Part shown: positions 27,601 through 45,485 of the stretch, piece by piece
How the letters are laid out: every line of letters starts with the position of its first letter
How positions within the stretch are numbered: the stretch's first letter is position 1
Position numbers and translations under genes: made by a program
Source: Xiphias gladius
Taxonomy: Eukaryota > Chordata > Actinopteri > Istiophoriformes > Xiphiidae
DNA: 64,000 bases
Direction of reading: 5' to 3'
Assembly (NCBI RefSeq): GCF_016859285.1
Contig: NC_053414.1
Coordinates: 12,401,517 to 12,465,516, forward strand
The notes under the pieces: generated by a model
Seen by the model: the letters and a program-made list of their open reading frames with translations, nothing else
Database searches by the model: none
What the model was told of the DNA's origin: nothing

Positions 27601-30600
27601 GATGAACAAGGCCATTGTGTACATTGAGGAAGTGGACAGTGTCGCAGACGTTACCTTCCCTGCAGTGCCCCAGGTGGTTTCCCTGCTCATGTATGATGAC
27701 ACTGTTAAAACCAAAGACAAGCCCCACCCGCCCAATGGATACCCTGTTGTGTGTGTGACGGTGAGTAGGATGCTACTTTGTCCACACTGCTCTAAAGCTT
27801 ACCAACCAAACCAATCATTTTTTTTTCTGTTTCAGTGCTGATTATCATTTAGATAGTACTGGCATTATTGTCTAACAATTTCAAGTGGAAACATATATTC
27901 ATTCAGCATCTGTTTTGCCCTCTCTGGCAGGCCTGCAACCCTAAGTACCACGACTTTGATAAAACCGGTTCCATCTGCTCTGCGGAGAACATTAACGACA
28001 CTCTAACCCAGTACCGCTGGCTGGTCAGCGCTCCCACTGGGTCAGATGGAGTGACCAGCCCCATGAGGGAGGTGGACACTAACACTTTTTTCACCAACAC
28101 CAAGTCCATCACCTTAGATTCAATCTACTTCCAAGCTGGCTCCAGGGTTCAGTGTGCAGCAAGAGCCTTCAATGCCAACGGAGATGCAGGCCTGGAGCTA
28201 TCCAGTCCCATTGTTGTAATCAGCAAGGAGGAAGGTGAGTGTCTGGCAGAAGAGACTTGGGTGATTAGTGCAGATTTATGCTGGGTATGGAGTTAATTGG
28301 TTTAACTGACCTAAACTCTTTGCAGGTATGTGTCAGCCTCGTATCCCAGGTACGGTTGGAGCTGAACCTTTCTCCGCTAAGATCCGGTACACAGGCCCAG
28401 ATGACCCGGACTTCCCCAACCTGATCAAACTGACTGTCAACATGCCTCACATGGATGGTGAACAGTAAACCTTTGTGCAACTTTTGATATATGAGGATTA
28501 TTATTTATTCATCTCAATTTTGTGTGATAAGAACAAGATAAGAACAAGCTTTCCCCTCTTGACAGGCATGTTACCAGTGATCTCCACAAGACCTCTGTCC
28601 AACTTTGAGCTTACCCTGAGCCCAGACGGCACACGTGTGGGCAACCACCGCTGCTCCAACTTACTGGACTTCAATGAGATCCAAACCGGCCATGGCTTCA
28701 TCACTGATGCAACAAAGAACCCGGAAATCATTGGCGAGACTTCGCCCTACCAATACAGTGCTATCATACGTTCAGCCAACTCTCTGCGCTTCTACAGGAA
28801 CCTGAACTTAGAGGCCTGCCTCTGGGAGTTCACCAGCTACTACGACATGTCAGAGCTGCTGAATGACTGCGGAGGCTCCATAGGCACCGATGGACAGGTA
28901 GGAAATACATAAAGGCAAAAAAACCAAAAGAGATTCAGATATTCTTAAGACCTGGTCACTCCAGCATTTGCAACTGGACTAAGATTCAAAATTCATTCAT
29001 TTGTGAAATTGCCGCCATCAGTGGATTTGCTCGCAAGGGCAAAGTAAATCCATGCTAATTTTGTATGTGGAGTTCAACTTTAGAGAACTTTGACAGGCAA
29101 GTGTGCACCGTTGACAAATTGCAAAGTATGTCGACAGTGACAATCAAAAATGTAGGACATTATTGTAGCTTGTACCATCCATCTTTATTATACCTCCGCT
29201 GTTGGAGTATAAACGTCCTACAATTCTGCAATGTGTGTTTTCCCACTTATTTAGGTGCTGAACCTCGTGCAGTCCTACGTCACCGTGCGCGTTCCACTCT
29301 TTGTGTCCTACGTCTTCCACTCTCCTGTGGCTGTGGGAGGCTGGCAGCACTTTGACCTGCAGTCAGAGCTCAAGCTCACCTTTGTGTATGATACAGCTAT
29401 TCTGTGGCAGGACGGCATCGGCAGCCCTCCTGAAGCTGAGCTACAAGGTACGACCAATGCTGCTCCTCGCTGGTGCTGACACAGGGAGAAAAAATGTACA
29501 TCCATTTGGCAAGCACTGTAAAACTTTATTCTCTGTTCTAATAGGAGCCATGTTCCCCACAAGTATGCGTATAAATGAGGAGGGCCGTCTGGTGGTCAAC
29601 TTCAAGACCGAGGCTCGCTTCAGAGGACAGTTTGTTATGTCTCATCCAGGTAAGAGCGTGGTGCCCATACGCACACACACACCCTAAATCTATCTTGTGT
29701 GGTCATTCTATACAAGCAGCCTCCTATTGGATTACCCTATGGCCCACGTCCTCTCCTCATCTATTTCTGGAGTTCCACATTAGGGGTCCTTCCTGTGTGA
29801 AAGTGCCAGAGGTCACTTCAGCAAATGTCAAAATCACCCTGCAGCGTATACAGTTAGGAAGCAAGTGGCACAAACAATACAAATGGTCGCTCTATAAATA
29901 AAATAGGTGGACAACATCACAAGTTTTAGACAATGGAGCTTTAAAGATTTGTGACTATGTACATTGGTTGTTTTCAGGCACCAGCATGTCATCCATGGTG
30001 ATGTGTGCTGACCACCTTGGGCTGACCTTCTCTCTCGCCCTGGTCAGGACTGAGCCTACCTACAACCAGCCCATGCAGCAGTGGAGTTTTGTCTCAGACT
30101 TTGCTGTGAGTCATTTCCTGCCGTAGTGAAGAATTCGCAAACTTAACACAAATGACTAACGTTGCTCCTGTGTTTCTGTGGGACATATAGGTGCGAGACT
30201 ACTCTGGGACCTACACAGTGAAGTTGATCCCCTGCATTGCCTCCCCCAATGGGGAGTTTAGCATCCCTCCTGTCTGCCACCCAAGAGAGCCTATTACCTT
30301 TGACATGGACATACGCTTCCAGCAGGTTAGCCTGGATATCCTGACAAAAATCCCCTAGCATTATTTATTTCTTTTACAGTAGTGAGAAAACATATTTTTT
30401 TAAAAGATTTTTTTGGAACACACTACAGAAAGACCATCTTAACTGTCATTTAGACTTTAAAATATGATTAATATGGTTTTATTGTTTTCTAGGGCAGTTA
30501 CGTTTGTCAGGAAAAGTTTTAAATATCTAAATATCTCAAAACAAATCAGAATGAACCACTTCAGGAAGTTTCTTCTTCAAGAAACATGTTGATTTGCACA

Positions 30601-32062
30601 GGAAACAAGTTATACTATCCTGTCCCTGAGGGTGGATTTGTTAACAAATACAACATTTACTACAAAATTACTTGTTAAGATGGGTGCTTTTTGCCACATC
30701 TTCCAATTTCATGAACGCCCGTCTGTTCTGTGTATGGTAACCCTTGTTATGTGCTCCAGGTGAGTGACCCAGTGGCAGCTGAGTTTAGCCTCAACACTCA
30801 GATGTTCCTGCTGTCCAAGAGGGAGTTGTGGTTGTCTGATGGCTCCATGGGCTTTGGAGAAGGGACCGATGCTGCTTTTTCAGAGGGTACTACAGCACTG
30901 CCATCTAGTGGTTTTAAGTAACATTACAGCTGAGGACCATGACCCCATGCCGTAGTCCCTCTTACCATTTCATCTGTCCTTTGCTTCAGGCTCCATGATC
31001 TACGGTCGTGTGATGGTGGACCCAGTCCAGAACCTGGGTGACTCCTTCTCCTGCAGCATTGAGAAGGTCTTCCTCTGCACAGGAGCAGATGGTTACGTTC
31101 CCAAATACAACCCCACTAACAAGGAGTATGGATGCCTGGCAGATGCTCCATCTCTGCTTTACAGATTCAAGATCCTGGTAAGATGTAAAGGACAATACTT
31201 GAGGGTGTTGTGGGAGCCAAAAGAAGTAGATCTCCTTTCTGATTTCTGTGTGTGTTGTTCTGCAGGACAAGGCCCAGCCAGAGACTCAAGCTTCAGCTTT
31301 TGGTGATGTTGCTTTTAAGGCTACGCTGGCCCAAGACACAACTGGAGCTCTGCCTTTGGTCAAACAACCGGGATCAGATGGCTTCACACTGTCCTCTTCT
31401 CCACTCTTCCAGGTTTTGATTAATATCAAACCATATTCGTGCATTGTAAACACATAAACATGGAAGGAATAAGCTCAAAAATCTTTCTTCTCTAGGTGGC
31501 CGCTGGTCGAGAATGGTTCATCCACACTATCTACACTGTCCGCTCCAGAGAAAACGCCAACCGCAACATTGGCAAGCGCAGTGTGGAGTATCTCCATCAC
31601 AGCGTATCCTCTGTTGAGCAGCCCCAGGGCTCCGACAGAGCCACTCGCCACCGCCGTGCCGCCCCTGCTTTCTCTGGCCCTGCTCTGGCCCAGGACATCG
31701 GTGTCGAAAACAACCGGGGAACCAACATTCAGCACATCGGTCTGGACCGAACAGACCGCATGGTGGTCAGCCAGCACCAACCCTGGTCCCCTAACCGTGA
31801 CCCTCTCCTGGATCGCCCCTTGCTGGAGAGCTCTGGCAGAGAGGCCGCTGACACCTCAACCCTGCCCATGTTAGTGGGCCTCGCAGGTCTGATCCTTCTC
31901 ATCTGCCTCATCGCCACCATTGTCATTCTGCTGCTGCGGCGCAAAAAGAGGGAAAAGAAAACCCAGTTCCCTCCTTACACCACCTCCTCCTCTTCTGCCT
32001 ACAGTGGCTACAGCCAAGGCCCAGTGGGCATGTTGGGGAGTTCAGACAGCTCTGAGGTCTAG
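1291..32062 (+). CDS. frem3: frem3: FRAS1-related extracellular matrix protein, 24 coding exons
   Basis: This gene encodes a giant FRAS1/FREM-family protein. The family forms the Fraser complex, which anchors epithelium to the underlying basement membrane. Joining the exons in the three sub-entries gives 9429 nt, divisible by three, for 3142 residues. Order seen: signal peptide (about 1-36), FREM N-terminal region, 12 CSPG repeats (about 285-1706), five Calx-beta domains (about 1707-2304), a Cys-containing FRAS1/FREM C-terminal region, membrane helix (about 3077-3101) and a 41-residue tail ending SSEV. The start is the ATG at 1291 (G at -3 and +4); the codon six bases earlier is GTG, not ATG. 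Family membership is near certain. The frem3 name, not frem2, rests on the neighbours smarca5, usp38 and gab1. As I recall, human FREM2 is about 3170 residues and human FREM3 only about 2140, so this copy has the longer form. Confidence 0.93.
6320..7291 (+). other. frem3 intron 1
   Basis: A 972-bp AT-rich intron lies between the giant exon and the 90-nt exon 2. It has a GTAAGC donor and a CATACCAACAG acceptor. No gene or clear repeat was seen. Confidence 0.8.
7292..26418 (+). CDS. frem3: frem3 coding exons 2-12: last CSPG repeat and five Calx-beta domains
   Basis: Exons: 7292-7381, 18075-18221, 18899-19129, 19275-19400, 19780-20031, 23833-23982, 24071-24280, 24957-25154, 25239-25403, 25981-26163, 26288-26418. 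Exon 2 completes CSPG repeat 12 ([12 protein letters not shown], ending in VEDNGG). Then five Calx-beta domains follow, each split over two exons: 3-4, 5-6, 7-8, 9-10 and 11-12. They show the family pattern of a beta-strand start ([39 protein letters not shown]), an acidic 'EE.E.F.(V/I/L).L' loop and a 'VTI.D' end. Every intron from 1 to 11 is phase 1, so each exon, exon pair or domain can be skipped without shifting frame. Calx-beta domains bind Ca2+ in related proteins. All junctions have AG acceptors and GT donors. Confidence 0.9.
9223..9313. repeat. (CA)n microsatellite with CG interruption
   Basis: About 90 bp of CA dinucleotides are broken near 9270-9280 by a short GACGCGCGCGC block. 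The CpG-alternating core inside CA repeats is entirely alternating purine-pyrimidine. Open frames reading runs of Cys-Val on the minus strand are repeat artefacts. It lies in frem3 intron 2. Confidence 0.95.
10096..10116. repeat. Short (CA)n microsatellite
   Basis: About ten CA units in frem3 intron 2, followed by degenerate CA-rich sequence to about 10145. Confidence 0.9.
12655..13150. repeat. Teleost interspersed repeat (putative, decayed)
   Basis: The stretch contains phrases I know as highly repeated in spiny-rayed fish genomes. These include a 'cgacaacttttaaatggatagccatt' type start, a 'catggggttgtcatttgtggttttgagtgaaatg' type middle, and a 'catcagcctgttagcattgtcattgtgagcatgttagcatgct' type end. 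The class of element is uncertain because no terminal repeats were found, and the edges are approximate. It lies in frem3 intron 2. Confidence 0.5.
14875..14920. repeat. Imperfect (ACAG/GACA)n tract
   Basis: A short run of imperfect ACAG, ACAGATGG and ACAGACGG units within frem3 intron 2. Confidence 0.75.
18222..18898 (+). other. frem3 intron 3
   Basis: A 677-bp AT-rich intron inside the first Calx-beta domain, with a GTAAGT donor and a TCCCTCCCTCAG-like acceptor. Nothing else was recognised. Confidence 0.8.
19401..19779 (+). other. frem3 intron 5
   Basis: A 379-bp T-rich intron inside the second Calx-beta domain. Open frames run across its 3' end into exon 6 but do not extend the domain. 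The acceptor is AATTCCTCAG. Confidence 0.75.
21469..21607. repeat. Compound (GT)n / (GCGT)n microsatellite
   Basis: About 139 bp alternate between pure GT blocks and GCGT/GTGC blocks, all purine-pyrimidine alternating apart from a few GA steps. It lies in frem3 intron 6. Confidence 0.95.
22540..23010. repeat. Possible old teleost interspersed repeat
   Basis: Phrases such as 'gctaataaggcaccctttataatggg' and later 'ctataaagcattagtaaataatctgcc' resemble a family common in fish introns. Terminal repeats were not identified, so edges and class are guesses. Confidence 0.3.
24281..24956 (+). other. frem3 intron 8
   Basis: A 676-bp intron between the third and fourth Calx-beta domains. It is AT-rich apart from the compound inverted repeat that ends 36 bases before its acceptor (TCCTTACAG). 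Confidence 0.8.
24856..24920. repeat. Compound inverted repeat next to frem3 exon 9
   Basis: Two overlapping perfect palindromes share an arm. The segment 24856-24872 is the reverse complement of 24884-24900 (17 bp, 11-base loop). The segment 24873-24892 is the reverse complement of 24901-24920 (20 bp, 8-base loop). The RNA could therefore fold into either of two exclusive hairpins just upstream of the exon 9 acceptor. Confidence 0.95.
25155..25238 (+). other. frem3 intron 9: 84-nt stop-free in-frame intron
   Basis: This short intron splits the fourth Calx-beta domain. It has a GTGAGA donor and a CCTTCTGTAG acceptor, is a multiple of three and has no stop in the reading frame. If retained it would add 28 hydrophobic residues. 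Splicing is favoured because removal restores the family-like join PGETEKPC. Confidence 0.75.
25404..25980 (+). other. frem3 intron 10
   Basis: A 577-bp AT-rich intron between the fourth and fifth Calx-beta domains, with a GTAAGT donor and a TTCCTGTTCTAG acceptor. Nothing else was recognised. Confidence 0.8.
26419..27601 (+). other. frem3 intron 12
   Basis: A 1183-bp intron after the fifth Calx-beta domain. It contains the perfect hairpin at 26884-26919. No gene was recognised. Confidence 0.8.
26884..26919. repeat. Perfect 16-bp hairpin
   Basis: The arms ACATCAGCACGTGTCT and AGACACGTGCTGATGT are exact reverse complements separated by CTTC. Both arms include an E-box-like CACGTG. It lies in frem3 intron 12. 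The stem is short for a microRNA precursor and pairing is not seen to continue beyond it. Confidence 0.97.
27602..32062 (+). CDS. frem3: frem3 coding exons 13-24: C-terminal region, membrane helix and tail
   Basis: Exons: 27602-27760, 27931-28234, 28326-28457, 28566-28897, 29255-29447, 29545-29649, 29978-30105, 30191-30325, 30760-30886, 30990-31177, 31266-31412, 31496-32062. Residues 2305-2954 form the Cys-containing FRAS1/FREM C-terminal region, with motifs such as [14 protein letters not shown] and GGSIGTDGQ. The last exon (188 codons) holds a basic RATRHRR site (about 3002-3008) resembling a furin site. It then has a Pro/Arg-rich stalk, a membrane helix ([20 protein letters not shown] and on), a stop-transfer run RRKKREKK, a Ser/Tyr-rich tail and C-terminal SSEV, which fits a class I PDZ ligand. 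FRAS1 and FREM2 tails are known to contact GRIP1. The stop codon TAG is at 32060-32062. Confidence 0.92.
28898..29254 (+). other. frem3 intron 16
   Basis: A 357-bp intron with a GTAGGA donor and a CCCACTTATTTAG acceptor. No other feature was seen. Confidence 0.8.
29650..29977 (+). other. frem3 intron 18
   Basis: A 328-bp intron with a GTAAGA donor and a TTGTTTTCAG acceptor. No other feature was seen. Confidence 0.8.
30326..30759 (+). other. frem3 intron 20
   Basis: A 434-bp AT-rich intron with a GTTAGC donor and a TATGTGCTCCAG acceptor. No other feature was seen. Confidence 0.8.
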
Positions 32063-33572
32063 ATGTGGACAGCCTCCACCTCAAACACCTGCCCCCTATT
32101 ACAAAGACTATGATAGTCTCCTTCACCATTGTGCCTTCAATGCCCAACTCTTGTAGCACTGAAGAGCCCAGAACAACCTGTGGACAGCAGAATGTCAGTG
32201 CTTGGGGCCCACATGCAGAGAATGCACCAGAGCTTTCTGAGACTTACTGATCTCTGATGATGGTTAGTTCTTGCTGTAATGTGCTATAGGCTCTTGCCTT
32301 TTTAGGAGCCTATTCTTACATCATGGATGTACGTAGAGGCCCCCAAAATATTCACCTGCTTCAGTGGTTGCCAAGTTGTAAAATACCCCTCTTTATCCAG
32401 TGTTTGCAAATGCATGAAAATCCCGATTTAGTAGATGCTATTATTTACAAAGTAAAAGCAACCATTCTAAAACTTCATGAAAGAATTGATGTTCTTCCTT
32501 TAAAGATAATTAGTTTTCCAAGTTTTTTATTACTGTAATTTACTGTGTTCGTCATTTTGTTTCGTGGAGAATAGAGCAAAATGGACTGAATGTTAGTTGA
32601 AGCTGACCTTAATGAATGATAATGTGATAAATGATTTTTAGTATTGCTATTTTTTGTCGTGCATTAAAAAGCGTGCAGTATACTTGCCCACTGCTGAGTT
32701 AACAATACCACTATGGTGTCATTGAAAGGGATTGTAAATTTCGTCATTTGTCTTGAGGATTTGCAGAATTACTTTTTTGTTTAAGTATTATTATCAAACA
32801 TTTTTCAGGGTAATGTGGCTGAAATCAGATGCAAAACAATCTGTGTACATATAAATGCAGGACTATGAAAAAAAAAAAAAAAGTTATTATCAGAGCCTGG
32901 TGAAACTTGAAAAAATTATGAACTATACGTCTTTCTAGTTTGTTGAACAAATTCTGAAAATACAAGTGCAGTATCAAAATTCTAAATATTCTTCAACAGG
33001 TGACTATATTTCAATGTGCCAATTGTTAGACTATTATGGCTTCTTAATTTTGTGTCAATTTCAAGAGTTTGGATGTTTGTACACTTCAATTGCCAAATAT
33101 AAATTCCTTTTTTTGAATCAGCGTCTTATTTACCAGAGTGAACAGATTTTTTAAAAAAAGGGGAAGTTTATTTGTGATGTTCAAAAAAGACATTTTCTAT
33201 TTCACAGAGGAAGATAAAAGAAAAAATGTTTTCTTTAAAAAAAAAAAGAAAAAGAAAAAAGGTACATATTATTTCAAGCAATGGAATGTAGTACAACCAA
33301 CAGGCATAAATACATTTATTCAATTAAGTACTAGTAAAAAAAGGACTAGCAAACAAAAAACTAAACCAGCACAGCTGCAGTGTTTAGGTCAGTGACAACA
33401 AGGGAGGCTTGTAATAGAGCACTTCCTAAAACCTAATACAACCAGATCAGTCCATCAGGGAGTTTTACACAATACATTATCACGGCCTGCAAAACAAACA
33501 CAGACACTAGAACTAACAGTACCCGAGCTGGCTGCCACTCTCGAATTCTGATACTGTGCGTTGTGAACAGCT
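32063..33572. other. Shared 3' UTR / convergent intergenic region of frem3 and smarca5
   Basis: The frem3 and smarca5 stop codons face each other across 1510 bp. For frem3 the first usable poly(A) hexamer I see is the variant ATTAAA at 32663-32668. For smarca5 on the minus strand, AATAAA (read as TTTATT on the plus strand) occurs at 33315-33320 and again at 33168-33173. A-rich tracts lie near 32869-32882 and 33238-33262. No further gene was recognised. Confidence 0.6.
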
Positions 33573-41617
<8,045 letters not shown>

Positions 41618-42819
41618 TTTTTTTAAATCGAATTTCCTCTTCGATCCAGATATATATGTCGTCCGTTATCAGGTGCCTAATGTAATCCCGTGTACGAGTC
41701 GTTGAAGATTTTCCTAACTTTGCCACGGTAAATGGGAACTGTCCTCTTGCTTTTAATGTGAGACGCACCGGTTCGCGCTAGCAGGGCTTTTCTCCGGCAC
41801 CCGCGTTCACACGGTGCTAACGTTAACCGGTGTATGAGCTCTATCGCGAGACTTGTTGATGCTGCCTTCATGATTATTGGAAATGTTCGACGTACGGACG
41901 TCGCAATAACTCATAAAGAGCTCTTCCTTGTTTTTGGTGCCATTCCGTCTTTTATGTTGCTGAAAGACATTATTTTCATTTTGCTGTCGTTCCTTCTCCT
42001 GATCCTTTTGAAACTTGAAACTGATGTAACAACAACAAAAAGACTAGAGAGCTTTTTCAACATGATATTGTCACAGACCGGCTGTAATCTCATACTGTGG
42101 TGTTATTGTAGAAACCCTCTACACAGTTAAATCACTTCATCTTAAATTCTACAAGGAGCACGTACTGCTCCTTCTGTGAAACCAGCATTGAAAGACCTGT
42201 GCATCAATTTTATTCAAATGCAAATTCTTCAATGATTTTCATTTTTTAAGAAAGATGTTTTCTTTGGTATCTTTGATTACTAAAAGGAAGATGGAGGCAT
42301 TACTTTTTTGATTTATCTTATTTTAGGAATTGCCTAATTCTTTTTAATTTAGTGCATTTTGCTTTTCTGGTATTAATATCTGTTTCCCCGGGTTATTAGT
42401 TCCACATTGTGCTTCATTTAATAAACGGTTTGAATAAAAATGTTGACATTGAAGTTAAAATAGCACATTTTTTTAAATTGTGGTTCATTTGATTGCCCAA
42501 AATCATCTGATTTGAAGTGTAATAACCCTTAGCCCTTGATACCAGTGTATGCAGTCACCCATTTCGCCTGTACAAAATGGTCTGTGCAGTGCAACCTGAA
42601 TTTGGGTTCGGTTTAAAAAGTGATATTGTTAATATTTAATTATTATACATAACTGTATAAATAACTAAAATCTATTCTAACAATATTCTGTTCGTGAGTC
42701 AACTGAGCCCTTGAGCAAGTTTTTTCTAAAATATATTTTTATATACTTTTTGTAAATGTATATGTTTTTTTGTACCTCCAAAGTAATTCGCTATGGTATT
42801 ATAACTCACTGACAGGCTG

Positions 42820-43170
42820 AGATTTAAATTGCCTTGTGGAGGGATAGCCAGCACGGCTTTCCTTTCTTAATTTCTTGATTGTCATCATGAAGACATGCCT
42901 GACCCCACTGACTTTTATTTGTTTGTATTTTATTTCTTGTTTGTGCAATGCTGTTTGTGTTGTGATTTTATCCAAATTTTTTTAGTTTACTTATATCCTC
43001 TTATTTAGGTCTATGTTTTTACTTAATCATTTCTATTTTTGTGTTTGATTGTAATCATCAATCAAATAATCCCATAATTTAATCTGTCTGTGAAGCACTT
43101 TGGTAAACGTTTGTTGTTGTTTTTAAATGTGCTTTATAAATAAAATAACTTGACTTGAATTGACTCACAT
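42820..43170 (+). mobile_element. Probable 3' end of a LINE or tailed SINE
   Basis: The end reads 'ctgtgaagcactttggtaaacg...tgtgctttataaataaaataacttgacttgaattga'. This matches the general form of fish L2-type LINE and SINE tails (a 'gcactttg...gtgcTxTATAAATAAA' hairpin followed by TTGAC-type tail repeats). No reverse transcriptase frame remains and the 5' edge is uncertain. Confidence 0.5.
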
Positions 43171-43689
43171 AAAAGCTGAGATAAACTTGGTCAAACAAAA
43201 TTTCACGTCCAGTTGTGTTTTCTAAAACAATGCACACTCTGCGTCCTGTCTTTACGAATGTACATATTTACGAACAGTATGTGTTATAATTTTCTGCATT
43301 TGGGCACTTTTACTTTTAATACTCTTACTTTTACTTAGATACGATTTTGAATGCAGGACTTTTACTTGTGTTGTATTTTTGCAGCGTGGTATTAGTACTT
43401 TTACTTAAGTAAAGGATGTGAATACTTGATACCTCCGAAATGGGGATTTACGAGGAGTACATGAATGCGGCACATCAACTATACAGAAAGTTCTAATAAG
43501 TGCGTAAATATCTCAACGACCGTTGGACTACATTTAAATCTTGTCATTCGGAAACGTTCAAAAACATCGTGCACAGAAGACCTCTGATTTTTTTTTGTTT
43601 TTGTTTCAAAAACTGCGTGAACAGGCAATGTTAAGACGAAGACTGCTTCGCATAAGGGTCCTACCAACATCTCCGTCCATAGGAATGAC

Positions 43690-43826
43690 GCCGGTGGAGG
43701 GTTAATCAGCTGATTGTGTTGGAACAAATGGACCAAAATATAACGGTTTTATCTGTTCAAAGTCGTTTAACTCCGACCGAAAATTGAGGATTTTCAAGTC
43801 AGACACGGTTGACATGCTCTATTTGG
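43690..43826 (+). other. usp38: Proposed non-coding first exon of usp38
   Basis: A 9/9-type donor (ATTTGG then GTAAGAAC at 43827) ends a CpG-containing stretch 2 kb upstream of the usp38 ATG. A strong acceptor (TTGCCCTCTACAG at 45805-45817) lies only nine bases before that ATG. Together they imply a spliced 5' leader. The left edge of this exon is a guess. Confidence 0.4.
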
Positions 43827-44582
43827 GTAAGAACACATCATAAAGCCTCCGTACCAAGCTAACATTTAGCGGCATTTATGCTAAGTCAGTGGCTCCTAAC
43901 GTTACTCGGCTACTGTCAGGCCTGTTTGGCTGCTTTGTTCATTTTTTATTGTTATAGGACCATGATATCAGCTGTCTCTGTGAAGCGGGAGAACTGGCTC
44001 CAGAGGTTTATAGTCGTATCAAGCATCCGAGTCATGTTTTTAATTGTCGGACGTATAGAGATTAACGTTAACGTTACAGCTAGCGTTAGCAAGCTAGCCG
44101 CTTGATTCCACACAACAAGAACAGAAAGCTAAAGGTTATATTATATTTAGTAACTTAGTATACTAAATAAGGTATAAAATAAATGTAAATAATAGAACAA
44201 AATAGAGAGTAAAGATAGACCCATAGCTATACTATGTGCTGAACATACACTTTACAATGGTGGTAATATATTATAACATGCTGTACATTAGTGCCAATCG
44301 GGTGGAGGTATAAATGTGTGTATATAATATGTATCCGCACAAACCTTGAAAGATCATATTAAAATAACCGATGTGGTAACAGAAAAGGCTTGGAAAGCAC
44401 TGATTTCAGTTTCCTCAAAAAAAGACTCAGAGGTTACGAAAAACTCCGAAAATTAATTTCCAGTGTTTATTCCAGCCTGCCAGTAGCATTACTAATACAG
44501 TGCTTTAGTATGTGATTTTAGCTCATGTACTATTCATAAGTGGATCTTTTAAATAAATAAGTTATTTTTTTAACTGGTTAAT

Positions 44583-44630
44583 CCATCCATTTATCCATCC
44601 ATTTTCTGCTTCTTATCAAAGTCCAGGTCT
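44583..44630. repeat. Fragment of a fish 'ccatccatttctgc' repeat
   Basis: The short segment 'aatccatccatttatccatccattttctgcttctta' is typical of a widespread fish tandem/interspersed family; only about 40 bases are recognisable. Confidence 0.5.
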
Positions 44631-45431
44631 TGTTTGATGATTAATTATATTATTATGAATTATTGTTATGTACTTCTCGGAAGTGCTGAAAAAATGTGAT
44701 ACAAATTGCAATAAATTCCTTGCACTTTGCACGTAGAATAAGAGCATGCTTTTCACTCTATTTTTAATATGTTGACCGGTGTGACTGTGAAACAATCATT
44801 AAACTCCTTTCCATGTGGTATTAAAAAAATTTAACTTGGTGAACCCTGTGGAGACACTGAATATAGTAACCCATCAGAAACCTCCATAAAGACAATGATG
44901 GCCTGAATTGAGACAAAAATTCTGTGACAAATGAAACCATCTTAACTATTACATCTGTTTTAGACCTTTTCACTTTCTCAAATACTTGTTAGGAAGTTTT
45001 TCAAGTAAGTATTTTGAAAATATGTTTGATTTAAACATTAAGCATTATCTGTGTATAAGTTACTTGGCCTCTATGATGCGCTAACTATAGAAATATGATT
45101 ACTGAGTATTAAACATGCTATTTTCCTTTATAGGTTTTCCATTCATAAATTTAAATTGGTTCTGAAAATATTAGAAGATAAGATGACTAGTTAACAGAAA
45201 ATTAATCTACTACAATTTCTAAAATCATTACACTGTCTTAAGTAATTTTTCAAGCAAAAATGTTCAGCAGTTGCTATTTCCATTTTTTTCAAATTTTTAT
45301 CAGAAATAGATAGATAAATAAAATCATATGAAACATATTAATCAGTTATAAAAATAATTGTTAGTTAGTCACTAATTTAAATTCATCGTTCACAAACTTT
45401 TATTTGTTGTGTTCCATAATGTTGTATGTTG

Positions 45432-45433
<2 letters not shown>

Positions 45434-45481
<48 letters not shown>
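45434..45481. repeat. (TG)n microsatellite
   Basis: About 23 uninterrupted TG units upstream of usp38, inside its proposed leader intron. Confidence 0.95.

Positions 45482-45485
<4 letters not shown>

Noticed and set aside
1291..32062. Calling this gene frem2
   Set aside because: The architecture is FREM2-like, but the neighbours smarca5, usp38 and gab1 match the FREM3 locus; FREM2 lies elsewhere in vertebrates.
41677..41871. 64-codon minus-strand frame just upstream of smarca5
   Set aside because: Probably 5' flank or leader of smarca5; no homology recognised and not needed for a full ISWI N-terminus.
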